This document shows positions 47,350 to 56,345 of a DNA stretch of 64,000 nt, piece after piece. The notes below the pieces were generated by a model that worked only from the letters and a program-made list of their open reading frames with translations, ran no database searches and was not told where the DNA came from. Position 1 is the stretch's first letter; each line of letters starts with the position of its first letter. This DNA is from Aquisphaera insulae (GTDB taxonomy: Bacteria > Planctomycetota > Planctomycetia > Isosphaerales > Isosphaeraceae): assembly GCF_011064615.1 (NCBI RefSeq), contig NZ_JAALJH010000001.1:62001-126000 (forward strand), read 5' to 3'. The position numbers and the translations under genes are program-made.

Positions 47350-48023
47350 CGGCCAGCCCGGGGCCGGGCGGCCCTCCGCCGGCCGTCGATACGGGACCGA
47401 TCTCGGTCCCGGAGCTGCGGGATTACCACCGGATCAACGCCGAGCTGGTGCGTCGACTCCAGCTCGGCCAGAGGTATGTCCGCCTCGACGGCGTTGAGGG
47501 GCATCGGCTGCTCCTGTTCGGCCTCCGGGGTCCCTGGCACGCGGTCGTGGAGCTGGCGGGCAACGCCGGCCCGGAGCTGGCCGCGGAGATGGACGCCCCC
47601 GGGGTCACCGTCGTCTGCCGCGGCTCGGCCGCCGATGGTGCAGGACGCTCGCTGGTCTCGGGCACGCTCCTGATCCTCGGCCGCTCGGGGGTCGCCCTCG
47701 GATACGGCCAGATCGGCGGCCTGATCGTCGCCGCCGGCGATGCCGGGGCCCGCGCCGGGCTCCTTCAGCGGGGGGGGGACCTCGTCCTGCTGGGCCCGTC
47801 GGGATCATTGTCCGGGGAGGGCCAGCTCGGCGGCCGTCTCCTGTTTCGGCAGGCCCTCGCCGGACCGAACCCGGGGCATGGCAGGCGTTCCGGCCGCCTG
47901 GTCGATATTGGCCAGGTAGAGGCAGGCGACGGCCGCGGTCCCGGGCCTCACGTCGATCCCGGCCTGGTTCGCCTGCTCGACGCCGCGCAGGACCTCGCCT
48001 CGCGGCACTCCTCGAACGAGTGA
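47346..48023 (+). CDS. Stand-alone GXGXG (GltB C-terminal-like) domain protein
   Basis: A 225-residue protein. From about residue 40 to 170 it has the right-handed beta-helix pattern of the GXGXG domain found at the C-terminus of glutamate synthase GltB and in formylmethanofuran dehydrogenase FwdC: repeated VVCRGSAADGAGRSLVSGTL, GVALGYGQIGGLIVAAGDAG and RGGDLVLLGPSGSLSGEGQL units. No amidotransferase or synthase domains are attached, so the domain stands alone and likely acts as a scaffold. The start is a GTG overlapping the previous stop. The C-terminal 50 residues are Gly/Arg-rich without clear structure. Confidence 0.65.
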   Translation: MTASPGPGGPPPAVDTGPISVPELRDYHRINAELVRRLQLGQRYVRLDGVEGHRLLLFGLRGPWHAVVELAGNAGPELAAEMDAPGVTVVCRGSAADGAGRSLVSGTLLILGRSGVALGYGQIGGLIVAAGDAGARAGLLQRGGDLVLLGPSGSLSGEGQLGGRLLFRQALAGPNPGHGRRSGRLVDIGQVEAGDGRGPGPHVDPGLVRLLDAAQDLASRHSSNE

Positions 48024-48033
48024 GGGAGCTACC

Positions 48034-48507
48034 ATGGAAAGCCCGGCGGATCGACCCGGTCGGTGGGCCCTGCCGGGGCTCGTCTGCGTCGGGATCCTGA
48101 TCGCGGGCTGCAGCGAGGAGCTGGGGCCGGAACGATTCGAAACGACGCGTGTCCGCGGCCGAGTCCTGCTGGGGGGCAAGCCGGTCGGAGGCGGGTTCGT
48201 GGACATGCTCCCGGCCGGCGGGACCCGAGGCTTGATCCGGTCGACGCGGATCGGATCCGACGGTCGATTCGATGCGGATCGGGTTCCCGTGGGCGTCGTC
48301 GCGATCCGGATCGTCGGCGCCCCGATCCCGCTCGACTACGCCATGCTCTTCTCGAGGTTCCCGACACGGATCCAGCGAACGATCGACGCTCACGCCTCGA
48401 CGCCGATCGAGATCGAGCTCATGGAAGAGGCCATCCGGGCCCAGGCCACGCACGAGGCCCAGGTCGAGGAATCCCGCGCCAATCAACCGCCAGGAACCGG
48501 GCCATGA
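48034..48507 (+). CDS. Small lipoprotein
   Basis: A 157-residue protein with a lipoprotein signal (LVCVGILIAGCSEELG, Cys near residue 26). The mature part contains VRGRVLLGGKPVGGGFVDML and GSDGRFDADRVPVG, the beta pattern of carboxypeptidase-regulatory-like small domains frequent in planctomycete lipoproteins. It ends with an acidic helix. The last codons overlap the corA start (ATGA), so the two are translated together. Function unknown. Confidence 0.75.
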   Translation: MESPADRPGRWALPGLVCVGILIAGCSEELGPERFETTRVRGRVLLGGKPVGGGFVDMLPAGGTRGLIRSTRIGSDGRFDADRVPVGVVAIRIVGAPIPLDYAMLFSRFPTRIQRTIDAHASTPIEIELMEEAIRAQATHEAQVEESRANQPPGTGP

Positions 48508-49601
48508 ACCCATCGGCCAGCTCGGCCGCCGACTCGAAGCCCTCGGACGCGGAGCCGCGAGGCCCCGTGCTCGCGGCCGATGTCGCGGAGATGCCCATCA
48601 TCCGCCTCGTCTATCGCGACGGCTCGGGTGAGATGCACCTCGACTGGACGGTCGAGCGGATCCCCCAGGCGCTGGCCGATCCTTCCGGGATCCTCTGGGT
48701 CGACCTGGAGAGCACGACGCCCCAGGACCGGCAGGACAATCACGCGGGGCGGCTCCTGCGCGAGGTCTTCGGGTTCCATCCGCTGGCGGTCGATGACGCG
48801 ATCGACGAATGCAACCTCCCCAAGGTCGACGACTGGGGCGACTATCTCACCCTGGTCTTCCACAGCACGTCGATGGAGCGCCGGGGGGATGTGCTCCGGC
48901 TCCACGAGCTGGACATCTTCCTGGGGGGGAACTACGTCCTCACGTATCATTCCGGCCCGCTCGAGTTCCTCGACAAGGAACGGGCCTCGATCCTCCGCGA
49001 CCACCGCGATCGCCTCCGCCGCGGGGCCGACCATCTGCTCGCCCGCCTCCTCGAATGCGCCGTGGACGAATCCCTGAAGACGATCGAGCAGCTCGACGAC
49101 CGGCTCGATCTGATCCAGAACCGGGTGCTCGACAATCCGACTCCCGCGACGCTCAAGACGATCTTCCGCGTGAAGCGGGCGGCGATCCGCCTCCACAAGA
49201 TCTTCGGCCCCCAGCGCGAGGTCCTCAATCGCCTGGCCCGCGACCCGTACGACCAGGTGCGTCCGGAGAATCGCGTGTACTTCCGGGACGTCTACGATCA
49301 CGTCGTCCGCGTCCACGACATCTCGGAGAGCCTGCGCGACCTGATTGCGGGGACCCTGGAGACCTACCTGTCGGTGATGTCGAACCGCACCAACGACATC
49401 ATGAAGACGCTCACGATGGTCACCGTGATGTTCATGCCGATGTCGTTCCTGACGGGTTTCTTCGGCATGAATTTCTTCGCCGAGCCCCTGGCCCTGAATT
49501 CCCCCATGCCCCGCCTGGCTCTCTTCCTCGGCACGATCGCGGTCATGGCCCTGTCGCCGGTGGCGATGTGGACCTACGCACGGCTCAAGAAGTGGATCTG
49601 A
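48504..49601 (+). CDS. corA: CorA-family magnesium/metal transporter
   Basis: A 365-residue protein with the CorA layout: an N-terminal cytoplasmic alpha/beta domain, a long helix (LLECAVDESLKTIEQLDDRL onward) and two C-terminal membrane helices. The signature GMN lies in GFFGMNFF near residue 322, at the end of the first membrane helix, and a basic tail (YARLKKWI) closes the protein. CorA forms pentameric Mg2+ (or Co2+/Ni2+) channels in the inner membrane. The ATG at 48504 shares ATGA with the lipoprotein stop. It is the last gene of the group that begins at 45730. Confidence 0.92.
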   Translation: MNPSASSAADSKPSDAEPRGPVLAADVAEMPIIRLVYRDGSGEMHLDWTVERIPQALADPSGILWVDLESTTPQDRQDNHAGRLLREVFGFHPLAVDDAIDECNLPKVDDWGDYLTLVFHSTSMERRGDVLRLHELDIFLGGNYVLTYHSGPLEFLDKERASILRDHRDRLRRGADHLLARLLECAVDESLKTIEQLDDRLDLIQNRVLDNPTPATLKTIFRVKRAAIRLHKIFGPQREVLNRLARDPYDQVRPENRVYFRDVYDHVVRVHDISESLRDLIAGTLETYLSVMSNRTNDIMKTLTMVTVMFMPMSFLTGFFGMNFFAEPLALNSPMPRLALFLGTIAVMALSPVAMWTYARLKKWI

Positions 49602-49949
49602 GCGGAGCCTCACCGGTCACCGGAGGGTCCCGAAGGAGGCAAGCGGGGGCCTGGCCCGCGAGGTTTCCTCGGGGGCGGGTGGCCTGATGCCCCGGCGACT
49701 CCGAGGCTGTAAGCTAGAGTCGGAAGGCAAGGCACCAGGGTCGTCAGCCTTCCCTGCTTTCGTCCGATCGAGGTCCCGCGGACGGTGCAACGACGTGGCT
49801 CGTGCATCCTCCCCGCGGACGATCCGCCTGATGGCTCGAGGATGTAGCCCCGGAGAACCTGGGCCGTGGCCACTTTTTCGCTCAATTTTGTGATGGAGAG
49901 TACGAACCCACGGGAAGGGCACGGGACGTGTTTCGAGGAGGAAACGCTC
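49602..49949. other. Intergenic region downstream of corA
   Basis: About 350 bases. An imperfect GC-rich hairpin around 49655-49680 (CGAGG TTT CCTCG core) could end corA transcription. The remaining sequence should hold the promoter of the next gene, but no clear -35/-10 pair is found, and no small gene is convincing. Confidence 0.4.
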
Positions 49950-50678
49950 ATGATCGAGATCCGATGTCCGGCGTGCGGGGCGGGGGGAAGAGCATCGGCC
50001 GATAAGGTGAACACGCGGCTGATCTGCCGGAAATGCCTGAAGGTCTTCCACGTCACGGCCAGCGGCAGGGCGGTCCTCGGCGAGCCGCACGACCCTGGCG
50101 CGGCCCAGGCGCCTCAGCACGACCATCACGTTCCCGACTCGGCCCAGAAGGTGGATCAGTTCTTCGAACAGACCCGCAGGTCCGTCCTGTCGCCCAAGGG
50201 CCTGGTCATCGGGCTGGCATTGCTCGCCGCGATCGTCGCGGCGATCTACTACTCCACCCGGAAGGGACCGGAGAGCCTGGAGGACACGGCCTCGCGCGTG
50301 GCCCGGGCCACCGTACAGGGCGATCTCCAATCCATCCGCGCGGTTTCCCTGTTCGGGACGGAGGCGGAGGCGATCAAGTGGTACGACTCGATCCGGACCC
50401 AGTGTGACGAGCTGAGGCAGCGATTGGGATCGAACCGGATGCGGGTCGAGGTGGCCGTGAAGCAGCAGGACATGGGGGCGGGGACCGCCGAGACCCTGGC
50501 TCGGATCGAGACCGAGGAGGGCCTGGAGCGAAAGGCCGGCAGCCTGCCCGATCCCACGATGCCGGCCGTGGGGTCGGACGTGTCCCTCTCGCTGCCGATG
50601 GCCTGGAAATCCGAAGGCTGGGCGGGATGGAAGCTCGACGCCCGGAAGACACTGGAGCTGGGACCGGCATCTCCCTGA
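49950..50678 (+). CDS. Zinc-ribbon single-pass membrane protein
   Basis: A 242-residue protein. The N-terminus is a zinc ribbon (Cys6, Cys9, Cys26, Cys29; CPAC and CRKC), followed by a short His-rich linker and a membrane helix at residues 84-101 (GLVIGLALLAAIVAAIYY). The C-terminal 140 residues are outside the membrane or periplasmic and not recognised; they may form a small alpha/beta domain. Similar zinc-ribbon/membrane proteins are common in planctomycetes and are uncharacterised. The ATG at 49950 has GAGGAGG nearby upstream. Confidence 0.7.
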   Translation: MIEIRCPACGAGGRASADKVNTRLICRKCLKVFHVTASGRAVLGEPHDPGAAQAPQHDHHVPDSAQKVDQFFEQTRRSVLSPKGLVIGLALLAAIVAAIYYSTRKGPESLEDTASRVARATVQGDLQSIRAVSLFGTEAEAIKWYDSIRTQCDELRQRLGSNRMRVEVAVKQQDMGAGTAETLARIETEEGLERKAGSLPDPTMPAVGSDVSLSLPMAWKSEGWAGWKLDARKTLELGPASP

Positions 50679-50998
50679 GGGAAGGCACGCCGGGCCGCTG
50701 ATTCCCTCGACGTCTCCCGTGAATCGGATCGAAGTGCTTCCGTGGAGATGAGATACGCAAACGAGCTCCGATCAGTGGGCCTTGACGGTCGTCGGGCATG
50801 AGGCTACCATGTGCCGACCGTCGGTCTGGCAGACCTCGACGCCTGGGACGATCGACGGTGGTCATCAGGATGCCGAAGTCCGTGTCGGGCCTGGCGCCGG
50901 GCTGTCCCGGCAACGGATCGTTCGGTCGTGGTCCTCGGGCCACGCCCGGCCGATCCTCGTCTCCCCGCGGCGTATCTCCCCCAGCGAGGTGAGAATCC
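50679..50998. other. Leader and promoter region of murB
   Basis: About 320 bases between the zinc-ribbon gene and murB. It contains the murB promoter candidate and a leader of about 180 bases; no further gene is convincing. Confidence 0.45.
50782..50810 (+). promoter_or_regulatory. Sigma-70-type promoter of murB
   Basis: TTGACG (50782-50787, five of six) and TACCAT (50805-50810, four of six) with a 17-base spacer. Confidence 0.5.
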
Positions 50999-51886
50999 TT
51001 GCCGATGCCACCTTTCGACGGATTTCAGGACTTCGTCCGGGTTGATGTCCCGCTGGCTCCGCAGGTTTGGTTCCGCGTCGGGGGCCCTGCCCGCTTCTTC
51101 GCCCGCCCCCGGTCGCTCGACGAGCTGCTCGCCCTCCTCGATCGGGCGCGACAGGAATCCCTCGCGTTCAAGATCCTCGGCGGCGGCTCCAACGTCCTCG
51201 TCCGCGATGAAGGCGTGGATGCCCTGGTGATCCAGCTCGAGAGCCCGTTCTTCTCCGATGTTTCCATCGACGACAACGTGATCAAGGTCGGGACGGCCGT
51301 GCCGCTCACGGCGCTGATCTCGCAGACCGCCAGGGCGGGACTCGCCGGCCTCGAGATCCTCACCGGGATTCCCGGGACCGTCGGCGGTGCGCTCCGCGGC
51401 AACGCCGGCAGCCGGCAGGGCTCCATCGGCCAGTACGTCCGCCGGGCCACGGTGCTGGACGCGTCCAACGAGGTCCACGTCCGCGAACGCGACGACATCA
51501 CCTTCGCGGACCGTTCCTCGAACCTGGACGAGCCGGTGCTGCTGTCCGCCGAGTTCGAGCTGACCCACGAGGACCCGGAGTCCGTCGTCCGCCGGATGCG
51601 TCGGATCTGGATCATCAAGAAGGAGAACCAGCCTTACGGGCACCAGTCGTCCGGCTGCATCTTCAAGAATCCCGCGCCGGATGTCTCTGCGGGGGCGCTC
51701 GTGGACCAGGCCGGGCTCAAGGGGACCCGATGCGGCGGCGCGGAAGTCTCCGACCGCCATGGCAACTTCATCGTGGCCCATCCGGGCGCCAAGGCGGCCG
51801 ACGTGCTCCGCCTGATCGACCAGATCCAGCAGCGAGTCTGGCAGCAGTTCGGCTACGAATTGGAACTCCAGATCCAGGTGTGGTAA
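50999..51886 (+). CDS. murB: UDP-N-acetylenolpyruvoylglucosamine reductase (MurB)
   Basis: A 295-residue FAD enzyme that makes UDP-N-acetylmuramate, the second committed step of peptidoglycan synthesis. The FAD-binding part has ILGGGSNVLVRDEG near residue 60 and GIPGTVGGALRGNAGS near residue 122. The C-terminal part has the HQSSGCIFKNP segment near residue 220, where the general acid is Cys rather than the classical Ser, a known natural variant, and VSDRHGNFIV. Length fits the short (type II-like) MurB. The start is the TTG at 50999, six bases after GAGGTGA; the in-frame ATG two codons later is the alternative. It lies upstream of the FtsQ-like gene. Confidence 0.94.
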   Translation: MPMPPFDGFQDFVRVDVPLAPQVWFRVGGPARFFARPRSLDELLALLDRARQESLAFKILGGGSNVLVRDEGVDALVIQLESPFFSDVSIDDNVIKVGTAVPLTALISQTARAGLAGLEILTGIPGTVGGALRGNAGSRQGSIGQYVRRATVLDASNEVHVRERDDITFADRSSNLDEPVLLSAEFELTHEDPESVVRRMRRIWIIKKENQPYGHQSSGCIFKNPAPDVSAGALVDQAGLKGTRCGGAEVSDRHGNFIVAHPGAKAADVLRLIDQIQQRVWQQFGYELELQIQVW

Positions 51887-52041
51887 GCTACGGCGTCCGC
51901 ATTCATCTCGGCAGGCTGCGTCGCGGGATCCGTCTCATTCCCGCGTCGATCCCTCGACGCAGGGCGATCCGGCGGTCACCTCGCCCATGGCCGCCTTGCT
52001 CGGGCGGGCTCTAGCCGCGACCGGGATGGAGGAAATCGGTG

Positions 52042-53106
52042 ATGGACTACCGCGAGTCTCCTGGAATTTCCGCCGGCTCGCGGCTCGAGGGTGGGGTCGA
52101 CGACCAGGCCGAACCCAGGCGTTTTCGACGCTTCGATTTCGTCCGCCCCCAGCGACAGCTCGACGTCCCTCGAGTCGTGCTCGCCGTCGGCCTGATCGGC
52201 ATGGCCGCGGTGCTGGCCGTTTACCTCGTGACGATGGCCGTTCGCTCCGCCGTCTCGTGGCTTCATCTCCAGTCGCAGTATCAGATTCAATTCGCCGATA
52301 TCGCACTCGCGGAGCCCCCCCCAGCGTGGTTTCGGGGCGGGCGTGAGACCTTCCTTAGGAAGGTCCGAGAGAACGCCGATGAGCCCGAAATCCTGCCCCT
52401 CCTCGACCTGGAAAGGGGCCGGATCGACCGCGCGTTCCGCCTCTCGCCATTCGTCGAAGACGTGATCCGGGTCGAGTATCCGCCGCATCAGATCATCGTG
52501 CACCTCGTCTACAAGCAGCCCATCGCGACCCTCCCATTCCCGCGCAGTCCGGCCCTCATCCTGGACCGCAATGCCCACGTCCTGCCTCGCGAGGACATCG
52601 ATCTCGACAAGCTGGATCCGCTCATCGAGGTGATCGCCCAGGGCTTGCTCCCATCCGCCGCCAAGCCCGGGCTCCCGTTCCGGCCACCCGGCTCTTCGCC
52701 CGAATCGGATCGGTGCGAATCCTGCATTCGCCAGGCGACATCGCTGGCCGCCTACTTTCGGGAACCGCCTCGCGCCCGCGCGGCCAGCTCCCCCGCGCTC
52801 CGGATCACCAAGGTCATCGCGACGGAGTGCATCGCGGCCGCGAGCTCGACGCTCGACCACCGCGGATTCTTCGTCGCCAATGCGGACCGAGCCCTGATCC
52901 TCTGGGGCCAGCCGCCCGGTGAAGAGCCCCCCGGGGCCGCGAAGGCCGACGACAAATGGGCAATTCTGGAAAAATGGGCAACAGGCCCCGTTCACGAACC
53001 CCTGCCGGATCGGGATTTCTGGTCCTTTACGCCGACCTATCTGGATCACATCCGCACAGCGCCCGCGTCCGGCCATGCGAGTACGCCGGCGAATCCGGGA
53101 AGATAG
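52042..53106 (+). CDS. ftsQ: FtsQ-like cell division protein
   Basis: A 354-residue protein with a basic cytoplasmic N-terminus, one membrane helix at residues 45-67 (VVLAVGLIGMAAVLAVYLV) and a periplasmic part. The segments FVEDVIRVEYPPHQIIVHL, then YKQPIATLPF, LILDRNAHVLPRED and LDPLIEVI follow the FtsQ/DivIB order of POTRA and beta domains. FtsQ links early and late divisome proteins. The tail contains a CESC pair and is longer than usual. Two adjacent starts exist, GTG at 52039 and ATG at 52042; GGAGG precedes both. Position after murB matches the usual dcw order (murC-murB-ddl-ftsQ), with ddl missing. Confidence 0.75.
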   Translation: MDYRESPGISAGSRLEGGVDDQAEPRRFRRFDFVRPQRQLDVPRVVLAVGLIGMAAVLAVYLVTMAVRSAVSWLHLQSQYQIQFADIALAEPPPAWFRGGRETFLRKVRENADEPEILPLLDLERGRIDRAFRLSPFVEDVIRVEYPPHQIIVHLVYKQPIATLPFPRSPALILDRNAHVLPREDIDLDKLDPLIEVIAQGLLPSAAKPGLPFRPPGSSPESDRCESCIRQATSLAAYFREPPRARAASSPALRITKVIATECIAAASSTLDHRGFFVANADRALILWGQPPGEEPPGAAKADDKWAILEKWATGPVHEPLPDRDFWSFTPTYLDHIRTAPASGHASTPANPGR

Positions 53107-53213
53107 ACGTTTCGGGCGTCCCATTAGGAGGGAGAGCACCCGGATGGCCTTCAGCCGGCCGTCCGCGCCCTGCGCCATCAGATTTGAGGATTTGAGGGGG
53201 GAGAGGTTGCACC

Positions 53214-55163
53214 ATGGCGAACCGCCTTGGCCCGATGTGGTTGAATCGCGTCTCCCAGTTCACGGGGCCGACGTCCAGCGGACGATTCAGCCGGTTCGCC
53301 ATCCAGGTGCAGAAGGTGAACGACCTTGAGCCCGTCTTCGAGCCGATGACCGACGATCAGCTCCGGGCGAAGGCGCATGAGCTCCGGCTGAGGGCCCGCC
53401 AGGGGGATTCGCTCAACCTGTTGCTGCCGGAGGCGTTCGCCCTGGTTCGCGAGTCGGCCAAGCGGACGATCGGCCAGCGGCATTTCGACGTCCAGGTCCT
53501 CGGGGGCGTGGCGATCCACAATCGCTGCATCTCGGAGCTGGAGACGGGAGAAGGGAAGACGTTGGTGGGGACCATGCCCACCTTCCTGAACGCGCTGCCC
53601 GGCAAGGGGGTGCACGTCGTCACGGTGAACGACTACCTGGCCCGCCGCGATGCCGAGTGGATGGGGCCGATCTATGAGCGGCTGGGCATGACCGTCGGCT
53701 GCATCCAGACCAATCAGCCCGACGGCTCGCGCCGTCAGGCGTACCAGTGCGACATCACCTACGGCACCAGCAAGGAGCTCGGCTTCGACTTCCTCCGCGA
53801 CGAGCTCAAGCGGCTCCAGCTCGGCGATACCCACCGCAAGTCGTTCGAGGAGGTCTTCCTGGGGAGCGGGCGGCACACCGAATCCGAGCTGCCGGTCCAG
53901 CGGACCCACTTCTTCTGCGTGGTGGACGAGGCCGACAGCATCCTCATCGACGAGGCGAGGACGCCGCTGATCATCGGTGCCAACAATCAGCCGACGCAGG
54001 AGGAGGCCGCGGCCTACTACGGCGCCGACCAGCTCGCCCAGACCCTCGTCCGGGTCAAGGACTACAAGTATGACCCCGTGGAACGGAAGGCGGAGCTGAC
54101 CCCCCCCGGCCGCCGGAAGGTGCAGGCGCGGGCCGCTCATCAGGCCTTCGTCACGCTCACGGTGGACGGGGTCTACGAGTACGTCGAGCGAGCCCTCCGC
54201 GCCCAGATCGCCTACCTCCGCGACCGCGACTACGTCGTCCACGACGGCGAGGTCGTCATCGTCGACGAATTCACGGGCCGCATGATGCCGGGCCGCCAGT
54301 GGCAGGACGGCCTGCACCAGGCCATCCAGGGGAAGGAGAAGCTGGAGATCACCCTGGAGACGATCACGGCCGCCCGCGTCACCGTCCAGGACTTCTTCAA
54401 GCGATACAAGAAGATCGCCGGCATGACCGGCACCGCGACCTCGGACGCGGCCGAGCTTCGCCGCATCTACAAGGTGGGCGTCATGAAGATCCTCACCAAT
54501 CGGCCCTGCCGCCGGGTCTGGCTCCCCGATCGGATCTTCTCCACCGAGGACGAGAAATTCCGAGCGGTGGCCGACCAGGTCATCGAGTGGAACAAGATCG
54601 GCGTGCCGACGTTGGTCGGGACCCGGTCCATCGAGAAATCGGAGAAGCTCAGCCGGCTGCTGGCGGAGGCGGGCGTCGAGCATCAGATCCTCAACGCCAA
54701 GAATCACGAGATCGAGGCCAGCATCGTCGCCCAGGCCGGACACATCGGCAAGGTGACGGTGGCCACCAACATGGCCGGCCGAGGGACCGACATCAAGCTC
54801 GGCGAAGGGGTCGCCGCGCTCGGCGGATTGCACGTCATCGGCACCGAGCGGCACGAGTCCCGCCGGATCGACCGCCAGCTCGCCGGCCGCTCCGCCCGCC
54901 AGGGGGACCCCGGCTTCGTCCAGTTCTTCGTGTCTCTCGAGGACGAGATCGTCGAGGCCTTCGGCGAGAAGCCGGCGGGACGGATCCGACGTCGCTACGC
55001 AGGCCACGGCGAGCTCACCAGCGCGGCCTGGCGGCGGTTCTTCGTCAAGGCCCAGGCCAAGAAGGAACGGCAGCACTTCAAGGACCGGAAGCTCCTGATG
55101 GCCTACGAGAAGCAGCGAGCCGAGATGCGCAAGAACATGGGCCTCAACCCCGTCCTCGGTTGA
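53214..55163 (+). CDS. Short SecA-family ATPase (SecA paralogue)
   Basis: A 649-residue SecA-type protein. NBD1 has Walker A SELETGEGKTLV at about residues 108-119 and DEAD at 238-241 (VVDEADSILIDEARTPLI); the preprotein cross-linking part follows; NBD2 has TATSDAAELRRIY, then ATNMAGRGTDIKLG and GRSARQGDPG. Canonical SecA has about 850-950 residues; this one ends shortly after NBD2 and part of the scaffold helix, so most of the helical wing domain and the zinc-binding C-terminal linker are missing. The ATG at 53214 has a GGGGAGAGG-type site upstream. It could be an accessory SecA2-like motor or a regulator. The main secA must lie elsewhere (inference). Confidence 0.88.
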   Translation: MANRLGPMWLNRVSQFTGPTSSGRFSRFAIQVQKVNDLEPVFEPMTDDQLRAKAHELRLRARQGDSLNLLLPEAFALVRESAKRTIGQRHFDVQVLGGVAIHNRCISELETGEGKTLVGTMPTFLNALPGKGVHVVTVNDYLARRDAEWMGPIYERLGMTVGCIQTNQPDGSRRQAYQCDITYGTSKELGFDFLRDELKRLQLGDTHRKSFEEVFLGSGRHTESELPVQRTHFFCVVDEADSILIDEARTPLIIGANNQPTQEEAAAYYGADQLAQTLVRVKDYKYDPVERKAELTPPGRRKVQARAAHQAFVTLTVDGVYEYVERALRAQIAYLRDRDYVVHDGEVVIVDEFTGRMMPGRQWQDGLHQAIQGKEKLEITLETITAARVTVQDFFKRYKKIAGMTGTATSDAAELRRIYKVGVMKILTNRPCRRVWLPDRIFSTEDEKFRAVADQVIEWNKIGVPTLVGTRSIEKSEKLSRLLAEAGVEHQILNAKNHEIEASIVAQAGHIGKVTVATNMAGRGTDIKLGEGVAALGGLHVIGTERHESRRIDRQLAGRSARQGDPGFVQFFVSLEDEIVEAFGEKPAGRIRRRYAGHGELTSAAWRRFFVKAQAKKERQHFKDRKLLMAYEKQRAEMRKNMGLNPVLG

Positions 55164-55181
55164 CCGCGACCGGCTCTCGCC

Positions 55182-56141
55182 TCAGCGCCGGAAGTAGGAC
55201 CGCGCCTCGTCCTTGACCTCCTTGTTCAGGCGAGAAAGCGCCCCCAGGGCGGCCTCGGCGACCTTCAGCCGCGCGGCCGAGTCCGTTCCGGGTGCGGTTC
55301 GGATCCGGGTCAGGTAGTCGCGGAGACGCTCCCTGCGTGCCGTCGCGCGCATCAGGTGGTGGATCAGGAGCCAGCTCTCGGCATAGGCGAGTTGTTGTTG
55401 CTCGCCCTCGAAGGCCGAATCGTCCCGGAGCAGGTCGTCGAGATCGATCCAGCCGCCGACCTGCCGCAGGGCCTCCAGGCGAGGCGTGTTCACGCCCCCG
55501 ATCGCGTTCTTCACGTTCGGACGCCAGAGCTCCACGTAGGTCGCCAGGCCCTCGCTGATGCAGAGGGGCGGGACGTGGTCGCGATCGAGGAGCCCCGTGT
55601 TGTAGCAGAGCTGATGCGCCGTCTCGTGGACCAGCGTGAAGAGATTGATCCGCTCCGCCTCCTGGCGGCTCCGCTCGCCGTCGGCCCGGAAATCGAAGAT
55701 CACCAGCCGATTGAGGTCGAGATCGAAATGACCCCCGACGTCCCGTCCCGGTGCTTCGCCCAGCAGTTTACCGTAGGACGCGTCGTCCTTCAGACCGACC
55801 ACCGTGAGCCGCCTGGACGGATAGGCGAGCTCGAAGCCTCGCCCCCGGAAGTGCGTCAGGAAGTCCTTGCCGAGCGATTCACACCGCTCGAGAGCCGCTC
55901 GAAGGTATGAGCCGGGGGCGTCGCCGACCGCGAGGAAATGCTCGGTCCGCGCGACCTCCTGCCGCCCCAGCCCGGCATGGCGGGCGGCCTCGCGGACGGC
56001 GGCCTCGTCATCGGCCAGCCTCGGTTCCTGTGCTCGAGCAAGGGAGAACGGGTGGAGCCCCCACCCCATTCCGTATGCGGCCACGGCCGCGCGGCCGAGC
56101 CAGGCACGACGACTCCCGTTCCAGGCTTGCTCCATCCGCAT
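55182..56141 (-). CDS. DUF1570 putative secreted metallopeptidase
   Basis: A 319-residue protein with a leader (WLGRAAVAAYGMGWGLHPF) after SRRAW. The zinc-peptidase motif HETAH (in LVHETAHQLCYNTG) lies near residue 196, with the later LCISEGLATYVELW Glu as possible third ligand. This order is typical of DUF1570, a planctomycete-rich family of putative gluzincin-like peptidases. The body is largely helical with a short beta region. The ATG at 56141 is preferred because GAGGG lies a few bases upstream; a second ATG twelve codons earlier is possible. Confidence 0.82.
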   Translation of the reverse strand: MRMEQAWNGSRRAWLGRAAVAAYGMGWGLHPFSLARAQEPRLADDEAAVREAARHAGLGRQEVARTEHFLAVGDAPGSYLRAALERCESLGKDFLTHFRGRGFELAYPSRRLTVVGLKDDASYGKLLGEAPGRDVGGHFDLDLNRLVIFDFRADGERSRQEAERINLFTLVHETAHQLCYNTGLLDRDHVPPLCISEGLATYVELWRPNVKNAIGGVNTPRLEALRQVGGWIDLDDLLRDDSAFEGEQQQLAYAESWLLIHHLMRATARRERLRDYLTRIRTAPGTDSAARLKVAEAALGALSRLNKEVKDEARSYFRR

Positions 56142-56345
56142 CGTCGTCCCTCGCTCGTAGATTGCCGCTTCTGTCACGATCGAATTCTACATGCCCCGAC
56201 CGCGGCGGCAACCGGGTCTGCCTGGTCTCCGGCCCGGTCGATCCTTGATCGCGACCTGCGCCGGGTGGAAGATGGCCGAGAGGGCGCCCCGTTGAGGCGA
56301 CGGCCCTCGATGCCGCGAGGATTGACAGGTTCTGGGAGAATCGCC

